Below are positions 31,536 through 40,467 of a DNA stretch of 64,000 bases, in pieces. The position numbers and the translations under genes were made by a program. The stretch is from Flavobacteriales bacterium (GTDB lineage: Bacteria; Bacteroidota; Bacteroidia; Flavobacteriales_F; PHOS-HE28): positions 3,162,001-3,226,000 of the forward strand of contig CP064979.1 in assembly GCA_016699575.1 (NCBI GenBank). The letters are read 5' to 3'. The notes under the pieces are model-generated. The model made no database searches, was not told the DNA's origin, and saw nothing but the letters and a program-made list of their open reading frames with translations. The first letter of the stretch is position 1. Every line of letters begins with the position of its first letter.

Positions 31536-33520
31536 TCGGAGCCGTCCTGCCGTTTGCCCACACGCTTTAGCGGGAACTCGCGGACGGCGGCCAGCACCAG
31601 CGGCACTTGCTCCACCACGGTATTGTTCGGCTCCAGCCCGAAAGCATCGCGGTCGTTGAGCGCGATGCCCTTCAGGAAGTAGTAGATGTCCAGCACCGCA
31701 TCCTTGCGGAAATTGAACTCGTTCTCCACGCTCAGGATGCGCTCCGTGAGCACGTAGCAGATATCGGTGTGGAAGTCGCCCTTCTTGATGCTCTCGTACT
31801 TGCTGCGGAACTCCAGTTCGTGGTCCCGTTCCATCTCCTCCAGCACGCGCTTGAAGAGCATGTTGATGCGCGGTTGCACGCGGAAGCCCAGGTTGAAGTC
31901 CACGCGGATCACCTTATCGTCGATGAGCTCGCGCACCTGGTATTCCATGGTGTACGGCGCGTCGGTGTAGTTGACGTGCACGAACCAGTAGATGTCGGCG
32001 CGCTTCACTTTCCGCGCCAGGATGGAATCGATGATGTGCTTCTCCACCTCGGCCGTGGAGTTGGCCTTGGTGAGATAGACCAGGTGCGTGGCGTACTTCG
32101 TGATGTCCTTGTCATCGCTCAGGTCGCGCAGCGCCTGGGCATGGTCGGCCAGCGGGGTGAAGTCCAGGAAGCGGTTGGTGATCTTTCGGCCACGGTACCA
32201 GATGAACATGACGAGCAACAGTGCGGCCACGGCGATGATGAGGTACGGGCTGTGGATGATCTTCCGGCCATTGGCCACGAAGTTGGCGCCCTCCATGGTG
32301 AGGAAGAGCGCCATGGCCGCGAGCACCAGTGCCATGTGCCACTTGCGGTTGAAGCGCAGGTAGCCGAACAAGAGCAGTGTGGTCATGATCATGGCCACCA
32401 CGATGAAGAAGCCGTATGCCGCTTCCATGTTACCACTGCTCTTGAAGTAGAGCATGACGCCCATGCAGCCCGCCCACAGGATCCAGTTGATGCTGGGGAT
32501 GTAGATCTGCCCGCGCACCTCCGTGGGGAACTTCACCATGACGCGCGGCCAGAAGTTGAGCGAGATGGCTTCGTTGATCAGCGTGAACGATCCGCTGATG
32601 ACCGCCTGGCATGCCACTACAGCGGCCATGGTGGCAATGGCCACGCCCACCAGCAGGAACCACTGCGGCATCAGTTCATAGAACGGGTTGTTGTGGCCCA
32701 GCACCTGCCCTTCGTGCTGGAGCAGCCAGCCAGCCTGCCCCATGTAGTTCAGCACCAAAGCGGTCTTCACGAACGTCCAGGTGGCCTGGATGTTCTGGCG
32801 GCCGCAATGGCCCATGTCATTGTACAGCCCCTCGGCTCCGGTGGTGCACAGGAAAACAGCCCCCAGCAACCAGAACCCTTCGGGATATTCGGTGAGCAGC
32901 CTCACGGCCCACACGGGGTTGAGGCTGTGCAGCACTTCGGGAACCTGCACCACTTGGGAGAGCCCCAGGATGAGCAGCATGCTGAACCACACCAGCATGA
33001 TGGGCCCGAAAGCATAGCCCACCACCTTGGTGCCGAAACGCTGGAAGAAGAAGAGGAAGCTGATGATGCCCATCACCACGCCGATGGTGGTGGCGTTGCC
33101 CGGCGCGATGATGCCTTCGAAGGCCTTCACCCCGCCGAGACCCTCGATGGCCGAGGCCACGGAGATGGGGGGTGTAAGGATGCCATCGGCCAGCAAGGTG
33201 GCCGCGCCGATCATCGCAGGGATGTAAGCCCACTTGCCGTAACGCCGCACCAAGGTGTAGAGCGAGAAGATCCCGCCTTCACCCTTGTTGTCGGCGCGCA
33301 GCGTGATGATGATGTACTTCAGCGTGGTCTGCAGCGTGAGCGTCCAGATGATGCAGCTCAGCGAGCCCAGCACCAGCAACCTGCTGATGGGGGTGTGCTC
33401 GCCCACGATGGCTTTGAACACGTAAAGCGGCGACGTGCCGATATCGCCGAAGATGATGCCAAGGGTAACGAGCATGCCCGCCCAAGTGAGCGGGTGCGTG
33501 TGGGGCTTCGACTGGGGCAT
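31514..33520 (-). CDS. kup: KUP-family potassium uptake protein
   Basis: 668 residues, close to the usual 620-670. The membrane half (about twelve helices) starts with GIIFGDIGTSPLYVFKAIVG, the KUP signature. Other KUP blocks include ADNKGEGGIFSLYTLVRRYGK, DGILTPPISVASAIEGL and NQNPFYE-like HNNPFYELMPQW. The cytoplasmic C-terminal domain (about 450-668) is beta-rich (VYLTKANSTAEVEKHIIDSI, WFVHVNYTDAPYTMEYQV). It imports K+ with protons. Single gene on the minus strand. Confidence 0.95.
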   Translation of the reverse strand: MPQSKPHTHPLTWAGMLVTLGIIFGDIGTSPLYVFKAIVGEHTPISRLLVLGSLSCIIWTLTLQTTLKYIIITLRADNKGEGGIFSLYTLVRRYGKWAYIPAMIGAATLLADGILTPPISVASAIEGLGGVKAFEGIIAPGNATTIGVVMGIISFLFFFQRFGTKVVGYAFGPIMLVWFSMLLILGLSQVVQVPEVLHSLNPVWAVRLLTEYPEGFWLLGAVFLCTTGAEGLYNDMGHCGRQNIQATWTFVKTALVLNYMGQAGWLLQHEGQVLGHNNPFYELMPQWFLLVGVAIATMAAVVACQAVISGSFTLINEAISLNFWPRVMVKFPTEVRGQIYIPSINWILWAGCMGVMLYFKSSGNMEAAYGFFIVVAMIMTTLLLFGYLRFNRKWHMALVLAAMALFLTMEGANFVANGRKIIHSPYLIIAVAALLLVMFIWYRGRKITNRFLDFTPLADHAQALRDLSDDKDITKYATHLVYLTKANSTAEVEKHIIDSILARKVKRADIYWFVHVNYTDAPYTMEYQVRELIDDKVIRVDFNLGFRVQPRINMLFKRVLEEMERDHELEFRSKYESIKKGDFHTDICYVLTERILSVENEFNFRKDAVLDIYYFLKGIALNDRDAFGLEPNNTVVEQVPLVLAAVREFPLKRVGKRQDGSDYGTTAQ

Positions 33521-33646
33521 GGGGCAAGGGCGGTGCGAATGTGCGCATGATCAGTGCACGCACCGCGGTCTGACGTACGAAGGGCAGCAAGGCCACATCA
33601 ACCGCATGGCAATGGGCGACTTGTCAGGCGGGTGCACCTTTGCTGT

Positions 33647-34597
33647 TCAGTGCCTGCCGCTCGCCGCTAGGAAACGCTCGGCGTCCAACGCGGCCATGCA
33701 GCCCGTGCCGGCGCTGGTCACCGCTTGGCGGTACACCTTGTCCGCCGCATCGCCGGCCACGAACACGCCAGGGATCTTCGTGCTGGTGCGGTCGGGATCG
33801 TGCTTCAGGTAGCCGGCGTCGTCCATATCGAGCCAGCCGGTGAAGAGGTCGGTGGCGGGTTTGTGCCCGATGGCCACGAAGAGGCCGGTGACATCGAGCT
33901 TGCGCTCCGCGCCGGTCTTGTTGTTGATGGCGATGAGGCCCTCCACGGCGTTGGCGCCCAGCACGTCCTTTACCTCGGTGTTGAAGAGCACCTCGATGTT
34001 TGGCGTGTGCTCCACACGGTGCACCATGGCTTTGCTGGCGCGGAACTCGCCCTTGCGCACCAGCATGTACACCTTGGGACAGAGCTTGGCCAGGTAGGTG
34101 GCCTCTTCGCAGGCGGTATCGCCCGCACCCACAAGAGCAACGGTCTGGCCACGGAAGAAGAAACCGTCGCAGACGGCGCAGGCGGTAACGCCGCCGCCCA
34201 TGTCGCGCAGGCGCAGCTCGTTGGGCAGGCCCAGCCACTTGGCGCTGGCGCCGGTGCTGATGATGATGGTATCGGCGTGGATCTCGGTCTTCTCGTCCAC
34301 CCACACCTTGTGCACCGGTCCGGTAAGGTCCACCTTGGTCACCCAGCCGCTGCGGATGTCGGTGTCGAAGCGCTTGGCCTGCGCTTTCAGGTCTTCCATC
34401 ATCTCCGGGCCGCTGCGGCCGTTGGGGTAGCCGGGGTAATTGTCCACCTCGGTGGTCTGCGTCAGCTGGCCTCCGGGCAGGGGGCCTTCGATCATCACGG
34501 GCTTCAGGTCGGCGCGGGCGGCGTAGATGGCTGCTGAATAGGCGGCGGGGCCCGATCCGATGATCAGGCATTTGACGTGCTCGGGGGTGGTGCTCAT
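33647..34597 (-). CDS. trxB: Thioredoxin-disulfide reductase
   Basis: 316 residues. The FAD-binding motif is IIGSGPAAYSAAIYAARADL. The redox pair is Cys140-Cys143 in ACAVCDGFFF, and the NADPH loop is VGAGDTACEEATYLAKL. The closing flavin motif is GVFVAGDAADKVYRQAV. It reduces thioredoxin with NADPH. The TAGCTTCG box lies 12 bases upstream. Confidence 0.96.
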   Translation of the reverse strand: MSTTPEHVKCLIIGSGPAAYSAAIYAARADLKPVMIEGPLPGGQLTQTTEVDNYPGYPNGRSGPEMMEDLKAQAKRFDTDIRSGWVTKVDLTGPVHKVWVDEKTEIHADTIIISTGASAKWLGLPNELRLRDMGGGVTACAVCDGFFFRGQTVALVGAGDTACEEATYLAKLCPKVYMLVRKGEFRASKAMVHRVEHTPNIEVLFNTEVKDVLGANAVEGLIAINNKTGAERKLDVTGLFVAIGHKPATDLFTGWLDMDDAGYLKHDPDRTSTKIPGVFVAGDAADKVYRQAVTSAGTGCMAALDAERFLAASGRH

Positions 34598-34608
34598 TGT
34601 TGGGGGCG

Positions 34609-34616
34609 CGAAGCTA
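34609..34616 (-). promoter_or_regulatory. -7 box for trxB (TAGCTTCG)
   Basis: TAGCTTCG on the minus strand, 12 bases before the ATG at 34597. Confidence 0.4.
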
Positions 34617-34765
34617 GCTCGGCACTCGACTGACCGGGGTCATGGTGCAAGCCGGATCGATCCCTCGCTCCCATCGGACCGGTGGTCCGGATCATGTCCG
34701 TCCGTCAGGGGCTTCCGCGGAACAAGAAAAGCGTTCCGACGTATGAGCGGCCACATCCGTCGATC

Positions 34766-36625
34766 ATGAGAAACCTTTTCCTGCTCGTTCTGGCCCTGCC
34801 GAGCGCCGTGATGGCCCAGGGGATCAATGCCTACGCGGAGATCACGGCCGTGAGCGGTACGACGCTCACCGTGGGTAGTTCCTATGAAACGGTCACGTCG
34901 TTCGCGGCGGGCAAGGACATTGTGATCATGCAGATGCAGGACAATGTGATCGGCGCGAACACGGCCAACAACGCGAGCTTCGGCAACCTCAGCGCCATCC
35001 AGCAGGCTGGGCTTTACACGGTGCGAGAGATCGCTTCCGTGGCCCGTACGGGTCCCACCCTGATGTCCATAACGCTCACGGCAGTCCCAGGGGTGAGCTT
35101 CAATACGTGCGCCAACTGCAGGGTGCAGGCCATCACGTTCGAACTGCTCGGTGGCGGCGGCAACCACACGGTATCCTCCCCATTGGCCCCCGCATTGGCG
35201 TGGAACGGCACCTTGGGCGGTGTGCTGGCCTTCCAGGTCGGTGGTACGCTCACCGTTGCGGCGAACATCACGGCCGATGCGGTCGGGTTCCGTGGCGGTG
35301 CACGTGATCGCTTCAGCTACACCTCCCCGTGCAACACCACGGATTATGTGTGGAGCAGTACAGCGGCCGGCACCGAGTTCTTCGCATCGAAGGGCGAAGG
35401 CATTTACCGCAATACCAACACCGCGCTGGACGACGGTCGGGGCAAGATGATCAACGGTGGGGGCGGTGCCAACCAGATCAACGCCGGCGGCGGCGGTGGC
35501 GGCAATTTCACTGCAGGCGGCAGCGCTCCTTTGGGCTGGAGCTGCACGGGCGATGCCGGTGGCATCGGTGGCGTGGCGTTGGGCGGGCACGTGTCCGCTG
35601 GCCGTGTGTTCATGGGCGGCGGTGGCGGGGGCGGCGAGGGCAACGACGATGTATCGACCAACGGTGCCAACGGTGGTGGCATCATCCTCATCGATGCGGC
35701 ACAAATGGTGACAACGGGCACATGCTCCGTGCGCATCTCGGCCGATGGCGGTACCGCTGCCAATTCGGGCAATGACGGGGCAGGTGCCGGTGGGGCCGGT
35801 GGCAGCATCGTGCTCCAGGTGCCTTCCTATTCGTTCTCCGCTGCATGTCCGCTCACCATACGCGCCAACGGCGGCAACGGCGGCAGCGTGAACTCCAGCA
35901 CGCACGGCGGCGGTGGCGGTGGCGGGCAAGGAGCCATCGTCTTTTCCGGCCCTGTGCCCACCACGAACGTGGTCGTGCAAACGAACAACGGAACTGGCGG
36001 ATGCGATCAATCGGGCTGCAGCAGCCGCGCCGGCAACGGATCGGGCACCAACGGTGCGGGCATTGTGCCGAGCAGCTCCGGTCCGTTGCCCATCGAACTG
36101 CTCGACTTCGCCGCACGCCCCGAAGGAGAGCACGTGCACGTACAATGGGCCACGGCCACCGAACGCAACAACGACCACTTCACCGTGGAACGCTCGCGCG
36201 ATCTCGAGTTCTGGGAAACCGTGGTACAAGTGCCCGGAGCCATCAACAGTTCAGCCGAGCTGCGTTATGCCGTTCTTGATCCCGCCCCGCTTCCAGGGCT
36301 TTCCTACTACCGCTTGGTACAGACGGACACGGACGGCTCCGTGGAGGTCTTCCCCGCAGTGGCCGTGAACAGGAACGGGAGCGATGCACCTTTCGTCATG
36401 TACCCCAATCCCGCGAACGACCGCCTAACGGTGGTCTTTGCCGGCATGGATGCCACAACCGCGCTGCGCCTTGTGGATGAACTCGGCCGAACGGTGCCGC
36501 TGCCGTTGCGCATGTCCAGCGGCATGGCCGAGATCGACTTGTCCTTCCTGACGCCGGGCGTCTACACGGTGAGCTTGCAGCACGGCAACGCGCAACAAGC
36601 GCAGCGTTTGGTGGTGCGGCACTGA
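34766..36625 (+). CDS. Glycine-rich secreted protein with T9SS type A sorting domain
   Basis: 619 residues with signal peptide (MRNLFLLVLALPSAVMAQ). The middle (about 200-440) is extremely glycine- and asparagine-rich (GGGGANQINAGGGGGGNF, NGGNGGSVNSSTHGGGGGGG) and resembles the adhesin-type or structural repeats in gliding-bacteria surface proteins. The tail matches a T9SS domain (PLPIELLDFAARPEGEHV ... MYPNPANDRLTVVFAGMD ... LTPGVYTVSLQ). The LDF module before it is frequent in these cargos. An upstream in-frame ATG at 34682 lacks a signal. An inverted repeat (ATCGGACC GGTGGTCCGGAT) lies upstream at 34674-34694. Confidence 0.83.
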   Translation: MRNLFLLVLALPSAVMAQGINAYAEITAVSGTTLTVGSSYETVTSFAAGKDIVIMQMQDNVIGANTANNASFGNLSAIQQAGLYTVREIASVARTGPTLMSITLTAVPGVSFNTCANCRVQAITFELLGGGGNHTVSSPLAPALAWNGTLGGVLAFQVGGTLTVAANITADAVGFRGGARDRFSYTSPCNTTDYVWSSTAAGTEFFASKGEGIYRNTNTALDDGRGKMINGGGGANQINAGGGGGGNFTAGGSAPLGWSCTGDAGGIGGVALGGHVSAGRVFMGGGGGGGEGNDDVSTNGANGGGIILIDAAQMVTTGTCSVRISADGGTAANSGNDGAGAGGAGGSIVLQVPSYSFSAACPLTIRANGGNGGSVNSSTHGGGGGGGQGAIVFSGPVPTTNVVVQTNNGTGGCDQSGCSSRAGNGSGTNGAGIVPSSSGPLPIELLDFAARPEGEHVHVQWATATERNNDHFTVERSRDLEFWETVVQVPGAINSSAELRYAVLDPAPLPGLSYYRLVQTDTDGSVEVFPAVAVNRNGSDAPFVMYPNPANDRLTVVFAGMDATTALRLVDELGRTVPLPLRMSSGMAEIDLSFLTPGVYTVSLQHGNAQQAQRLVVRH

Positions 36626-36647
36626 TCCTACGCGTTCACAACGCGCT

Positions 36648-37037
36648 TCACGGCTCCGTGGGCAGCCCGGCATCCTGCCAGCCGGTGATGCCCGCTTGCA
36701 TGCAGTACACATCGGTGAAGCCCAGGCCCACGGCGGTTCCGGCGGCCATGCCCGCAGCAGGGCACTCAGGGCTCCAGCAGTAGAACACCAGCGTACTCGA
36801 CTTGTCGGCCGGGAGCAGCTCGGCGGTGATGGCGTCATACAGCAGCAGCTTGGCGCCGGGCACGTGCGCGAACGCATAGTTGTCGGCCTCGTTCACATCA
36901 ATGATGTGCACCTGCTCCAACCGGTCCTTCAGCACCTGCGGTGCAATGTCCTTCACCTGGGCCGCGGCCTGTCCTGTTTACGCGGCTGCGCCCAGCACCA
37001 TGCAGAGCGTGAACAGGAGCAGGATCAGGCGGTGCAT
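36648..37037 (-). pseudogene. Exported rhodanese-domain protein with in-frame stop in signal peptide region
   Basis: A rhodanese domain (VHIIDVNEADNYAFAHVPGAK, LVFYCWSPECPAAGMAAGTA with active-site Cys in the YCWSPEC loop) is readable from a GTG at 36956. Upstream in the same frame is a clean signal peptide starting at an ATG at 37037 (MHRLILLLFTLCMVLGAAA). A single TAA at 36978-36980 separates the two; CAA would restore the frame and a normal cleavage site. The exported form is therefore broken, while a cytoplasmic form from the GTG could still be made. It could also be a consensus error in a draft assembly. Rhodaneses transfer sulfur; the target is unknown. Confidence 0.75.
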
Positions 37038-37340
37038 GAACTCTTGGCCAGCGCGGGCCCAGTGCCGGCGACCGCGCGCGGCGCCCGGCAACGAACGTGA
37101 GCAGGGTGTGGGGTCCGTGGGCAACATGGGGTCGTGTGTTCTGTGCAACAAAGAGGCAGAGGACGGACCGAACGGACAATACCCACTTGGGGTGATACGC
37201 TCAGGGCTTGCCCAATAGCCCCCAGCGGAGGGCGAAGAGGACCCGCTGGGCAAAATGCGTTGGTGCATACCGTGGAAAACCACGGTTGAGCGGATGGGAA
37301 AAGCGGGTTGGTTTGTGGACCCCCCAAAAAAACATCTCAC
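37038..37340. other. Gap between rhodanese and lipoprotein genes
   Basis: No gene recognised. It holds a short perfect hairpin at 37269-37286 (ACCGTGG-AAAA-CCACGGT) and, before it, arms CCCAGCGG and CCGCTGGG that could form a stem (37221-37250). No clear -7 box was found before the lipoprotein gene. Confidence 0.5.
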
Positions 37341-38330
37341 ATGCCCGTCTCCCTTAAGCTCAAGAAAATCAAGGATCAATTGGCGTCGCTTGCGCCGATC
37401 CTGACCATATCAATTCTCCTCATTGCGTGCGGCGGTTCGCCGACGGAACAAGGCGGGACCGTGCCCGAACAGAACGACCCGCGGGCTTTGGTGGTGCCTG
37501 CTTTGGCAGGAATACCGGATCCACCGGTCGCTGAGATCCCCCTGAGTTGCGTGAGGTCCGATTTCGACTCCTATTTCAAGAGCCGTCCTAGCGCTCACGA
37601 TCCAATGCGCTCGGTGCTTCCGGCTCATGTTGATGTGCGCTGGGCCAGCTTGCGGCAGAAGGTTTCGGCCGTTACGGTCGTTGGCAACCAGAAGCGGGGG
37701 GTCCGAATTCATCATGGTCTATCTACCCAAGGCGCATCGGCAGGATCACATCATCGGTACATGATAGCGGTGGAGGTCGTTCTGTTGATACCAACCTCCA
37801 GCTCGCGCATCTGGGATGTTCGTGAGGTGAACGGCGCTACCTACGTGGTGGACATGGCGGGGGTTCTGCAATCGATCGGGGCGACCTGGAACGACACAGC
37901 GACCTATTTCAATTCGATGTTCGTGCGGCGTACGAACGAAACGGCCGCAGTCCATGAACAAGTGAGCAGGGGTTACGACACGAGAACATATCTTTTCGAG
38001 TGGGAGAACAGGTTGGAATTGTTGATGAACCATAACAACGCGGCCGCGTTGACCGACAATGACAAGGTTCGCTTCGCGAGTTTTGCCGAACCCCTGGAGC
38101 GTTTCACGTCGAACACACCTCCTCCGCCTGCTATCGAGTTCGACCTGCGGCATCACGTCTGTGCCATTGACGTGAACGGCACAGCGGAGAATGTCGACAA
38201 TGAACCCATCGTTGCTGCTCAACCGTTCCGTGGCAAAGCTGCCGACATAGGCACCCCTTGCCCCCCACGTTGTAAGCTGAAGGCCGCGTTTCCGGACCAC
38301 GGCATAGCTGTACGCACCCCCTGCCCATGA
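37341..38330 (+). CDS. Lipoprotein of unknown function
   Basis: 329 residues. The signal ends in a lipobox (ISILLIACGG, Cys at residue 31), so the protein should be lipid-anchored. I recognise no domain. The sequence has fewer Bacteroidota-typical features than its neighbours: Cys-containing C-terminus (PCPPRCKLKAAFPDHGIAV), HHVCAIDVNGTAENVDN, and a central region with SRIWDVREVNGATYVVDMAG. The longer frame from 37308 would put residues before the signal. It stands alone on the plus strand. Confidence 0.65.
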   Translation: MPVSLKLKKIKDQLASLAPILTISILLIACGGSPTEQGGTVPEQNDPRALVVPALAGIPDPPVAEIPLSCVRSDFDSYFKSRPSAHDPMRSVLPAHVDVRWASLRQKVSAVTVVGNQKRGVRIHHGLSTQGASAGSHHRYMIAVEVVLLIPTSSSRIWDVREVNGATYVVDMAGVLQSIGATWNDTATYFNSMFVRRTNETAAVHEQVSRGYDTRTYLFEWENRLELLMNHNNAAALTDNDKVRFASFAEPLERFTSNTPPPPAIEFDLRHHVCAIDVNGTAENVDNEPIVAAQPFRGKAADIGTPCPPRCKLKAAFPDHGIAVRTPCP

Positions 38331-38351
38331 TGAAGAGGAGTATTATTGGCC

Positions 38352-38999
38352 ATGACCCTCGAACAGGTCCTGGCCGTAGGAAAAGTCGTCTTACCGTTCG
38401 TGTCCGCAACAATTCTGTGGCTAGACCACAGGCGGTCTCCTCCGCGTACCATATGGCTGGTAGTGCAGATGCTCTTGGCGGCGAGCGTGGAATGCTATGC
38501 GGCTTATCTGGCTTCCGGCGGCAGCAACAATCTGTGGGTCTACAACTGGTACGTGCCGTTGGAGTTCGTGCTGCTGCTCCTGTTCATCGGTCCCGGCATG
38601 ACCGGGTTGCGATGGAAGATAACGATTGCTCTGGTTGCCGTTGCGTTCGTGGGGCTCTGGTGGGCGGATATCCACATTTGCACACCGCAACAACGATTTG
38701 TCAGTTCGACGTACATCGTGGGGGCGATGTTCCTCACGGCGATGTTCGTGGCGCATCTCGTGCGGCTGTCCGTTCACGCGGATGTACCGTTGATCCATCA
38801 GCCGATGTTCTGGAATTGCCTGGGCCATGTTTTCTTTTTCGCCGGCATGATCCCGACCCTTGGCTTGCTCAATGTCATGAACGAGCGCGATCCCGACTTA
38901 GCCGATAAGCTCTATCGGGTGAACGACGTGTTGTTCTTTTTGCGTTACGGACTGATTTCATACTCGCCATTTATGGCTGTGCAACGCTCATCGTTTTGA
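38352..38999 (+). CDS. Polytopic membrane protein beside a two-component system
   Basis: 215 residues with about six or seven membrane helices (VVLPFVSATILWLD, TIWLVVQMLLAASVECY, WYVPLEFVLLLLFIG, KITIALVAVAFVGLWWAD, YIVGAMFLTAMFVAHL, FWNCLGHVFFFAGMIPTLG). The family is found in Bacteroidota next to histidine kinases and may serve as their sensor or membrane partner; this is inference from position. It ends 3 bases before the kinase gene. The start ATG at 38352 was chosen over a TTG six bases earlier. Confidence 0.7.
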   Translation: MTLEQVLAVGKVVLPFVSATILWLDHRRSPPRTIWLVVQMLLAASVECYAAYLASGGSNNLWVYNWYVPLEFVLLLLFIGPGMTGLRWKITIALVAVAFVGLWWADIHICTPQQRFVSSTYIVGAMFLTAMFVAHLVRLSVHADVPLIHQPMFWNCLGHVFFFAGMIPTLGLLNVMNERDPDLADKLYRVNDVLFFLRYGLISYSPFMAVQRSSF

Positions 39000-39002
39000 T
39001 CG

Positions 39003-39794
39003 ATGCTCCCTGAGAACGAACTGGTGCTCACGGTCATCGTTAGCACCCTCACCATCCTCCTCTTCATCGGCCTCGTCGTGCTCCTGCTCGTCATCAACCA
39101 GCAGCGGCGCACCAAGCACCGCGCCGAGCTGGCCGAGGTGGAGGTGAAGCATGCGCAGGAAGTGCGCGCGGTGGAGCAGGAGGTGATGCGCGACACCCTG
39201 GCCGAAGTGGGGCGCGATCTGCACGACAACATCGGGCAGTTGCTCAGCGTGGCCCGCATGGGCGTGGTGCAAATGGGCAAGGTCGCCCCCGACGATCCGC
39301 GACCGCCGCAGGTGAAGGAGACCCTGGACACAACCATCGCCGAGGTGCGCCGCCTCAGCAAAGCGTTGGTGGCCGAGCGTTGGAACGAACTGTCGTTGGC
39401 CGATATGCTGCGCACCGAGTGCGATCGCATACAGCGCAACGGTCCGGTGCTGGTGTCGTTCACCACTGCCGGCCACGAGCCGTTGGTGACCCCGGACCAG
39501 AAGCTGGTCATCTTCCGCATCTTCCAAGAGGCGGTGAACAACGCCCTGAAACATGCCGGCACCCAACGCATCAACGTTTCGTTAAGCGATGGTGATGGCA
39601 TCCGCCTCAGCGTGCAGGACGATGGGCAGGGCTTCGACGTGCAGGGACGGATGGAGAGCGCCGCCGGGCAGGGCTTGCGCAACATGGTGCGCCGGGCGGA
39701 AATGATCGGCTATCATTGTGAGGTGACCTCCCGGCCCGGTGCGGGTACAGCGGTCACGCTTGCCCCGCATGCCCAGCTCCCCACCAGCGGCTAA
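39003..39794 (+). CDS. Sensor histidine kinase (HisKA_3 type)
   Basis: 263 residues. One N-terminal membrane helix (LTVIVSTLTILLFIGLVVLLLVI) is followed by a charged linker, the HisKA_3 dimerisation helix with phospho-acceptor His74 in RDLHDNIGQLL, and an ATPase domain with N-box EAVNNALKHA and G-boxes VQDDGQGFD and GQGLRNMVRRAE. There is no periplasmic sensor domain, so the signal may come from the adjoining membrane protein. It overlaps the next gene (response regulator) by 26 bases. Confidence 0.92.
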   Translation: MLPENELVLTVIVSTLTILLFIGLVVLLLVINQQRRTKHRAELAEVEVKHAQEVRAVEQEVMRDTLAEVGRDLHDNIGQLLSVARMGVVQMGKVAPDDPRPPQVKETLDTTIAEVRRLSKALVAERWNELSLADMLRTECDRIQRNGPVLVSFTTAGHEPLVTPDQKLVIFRIFQEAVNNALKHAGTQRINVSLSDGDGIRLSVQDDGQGFDVQGRMESAAGQGLRNMVRRAEMIGYHCEVTSRPGAGTAVTLAPHAQLPTSG

Positions 39795-40464
39795 CGGCTC
39801 ACCTGACGTTCCCGTTGCCCTCATCGACGACCACACATTGGTGCGAAAGGGGCTGGTGGAAGTCATCAACGGATTGGGCGGCTACAAAGTGGTGCTGGAG
39901 GCGGCCCACGGCTTGGACTACAAGGAGAAGGTGAACGGCGGACCGCGCATCGAACTGGCCATCGTGGACCTAAACATGCCCGTGATGGACGGCTACCAAA
40001 CCCTCGATTGGATCCGCACCGCCTGCCCCGAAACACGCGCGCTGGCCCTCACCTTCGACGGCACCGACGATGCCATCATACGCGCGGTGCGGAGCGGCGC
40101 ACGCGGCTTCGTGCTCAAGGACGTGGAACCCCATGACCTGAAGACGGCCCTGGACCACATCAGCGCCACCGGCTACTACCACACCGAACTGGTGCACCAG
40201 AGCCTGATGCACAACTTCGACAAGAAGACCAGCGACGAGCGTGCCCGCGACAAAGTGCTGGAGCAGATCACACCGCGCGAGCTGGAATTCCTGAAACTGG
40301 TGTGCGACCCCAAGGAATTTACCTACGAGCAGATCGGCGACCTCATGGGCGTGCACCGCCGCACGGTGGACGGTTTCCGGCAGAACCTCTTCGAACGCTT
40401 CGGCATCCGCAGCAAGACGGGGCTGGTGTTGTTTGCCGTGCGTTGGGGGGTAGTGAAGGTGTGA
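39769..40464 (+). CDS. LuxR/NarL-family response regulator
   Basis: 231 residues. The receiver domain has Asp20 and Asp21 in ALIDDHTLV, phospho-Asp67 in AIVDLNMPVMDG and Lys in VLKDVEP. The C-terminal HTH is ITPRELEFLKLVCDPKEFTYEQ ... GVHRRTVDGFRQNLFERFGI. It is the cognate partner of the histidine kinase whose end it overlaps. The start ATG (MPSSPPAANG) lies in the overlap; an upstream ATG at 39739 is in the kinase frame region and less likely. Targets unknown. Confidence 0.92.
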   Translation: MPSSPPAANGSPDVPVALIDDHTLVRKGLVEVINGLGGYKVVLEAAHGLDYKEKVNGGPRIELAIVDLNMPVMDGYQTLDWIRTACPETRALALTFDGTDDAIIRAVRSGARGFVLKDVEPHDLKTALDHISATGYYHTELVHQSLMHNFDKKTSDERARDKVLEQITPRELEFLKLVCDPKEFTYEQIGDLMGVHRRTVDGFRQNLFERFGIRSKTGLVLFAVRWGVVKV

Positions 40465-40467
40465 CCT

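Noticed and set aside
31607..33550. A 647-codon frame on the plus strand
   Set aside because: Antisense shadow of kup; His- and Glu-rich as expected from GC-rich codon use read backwards.
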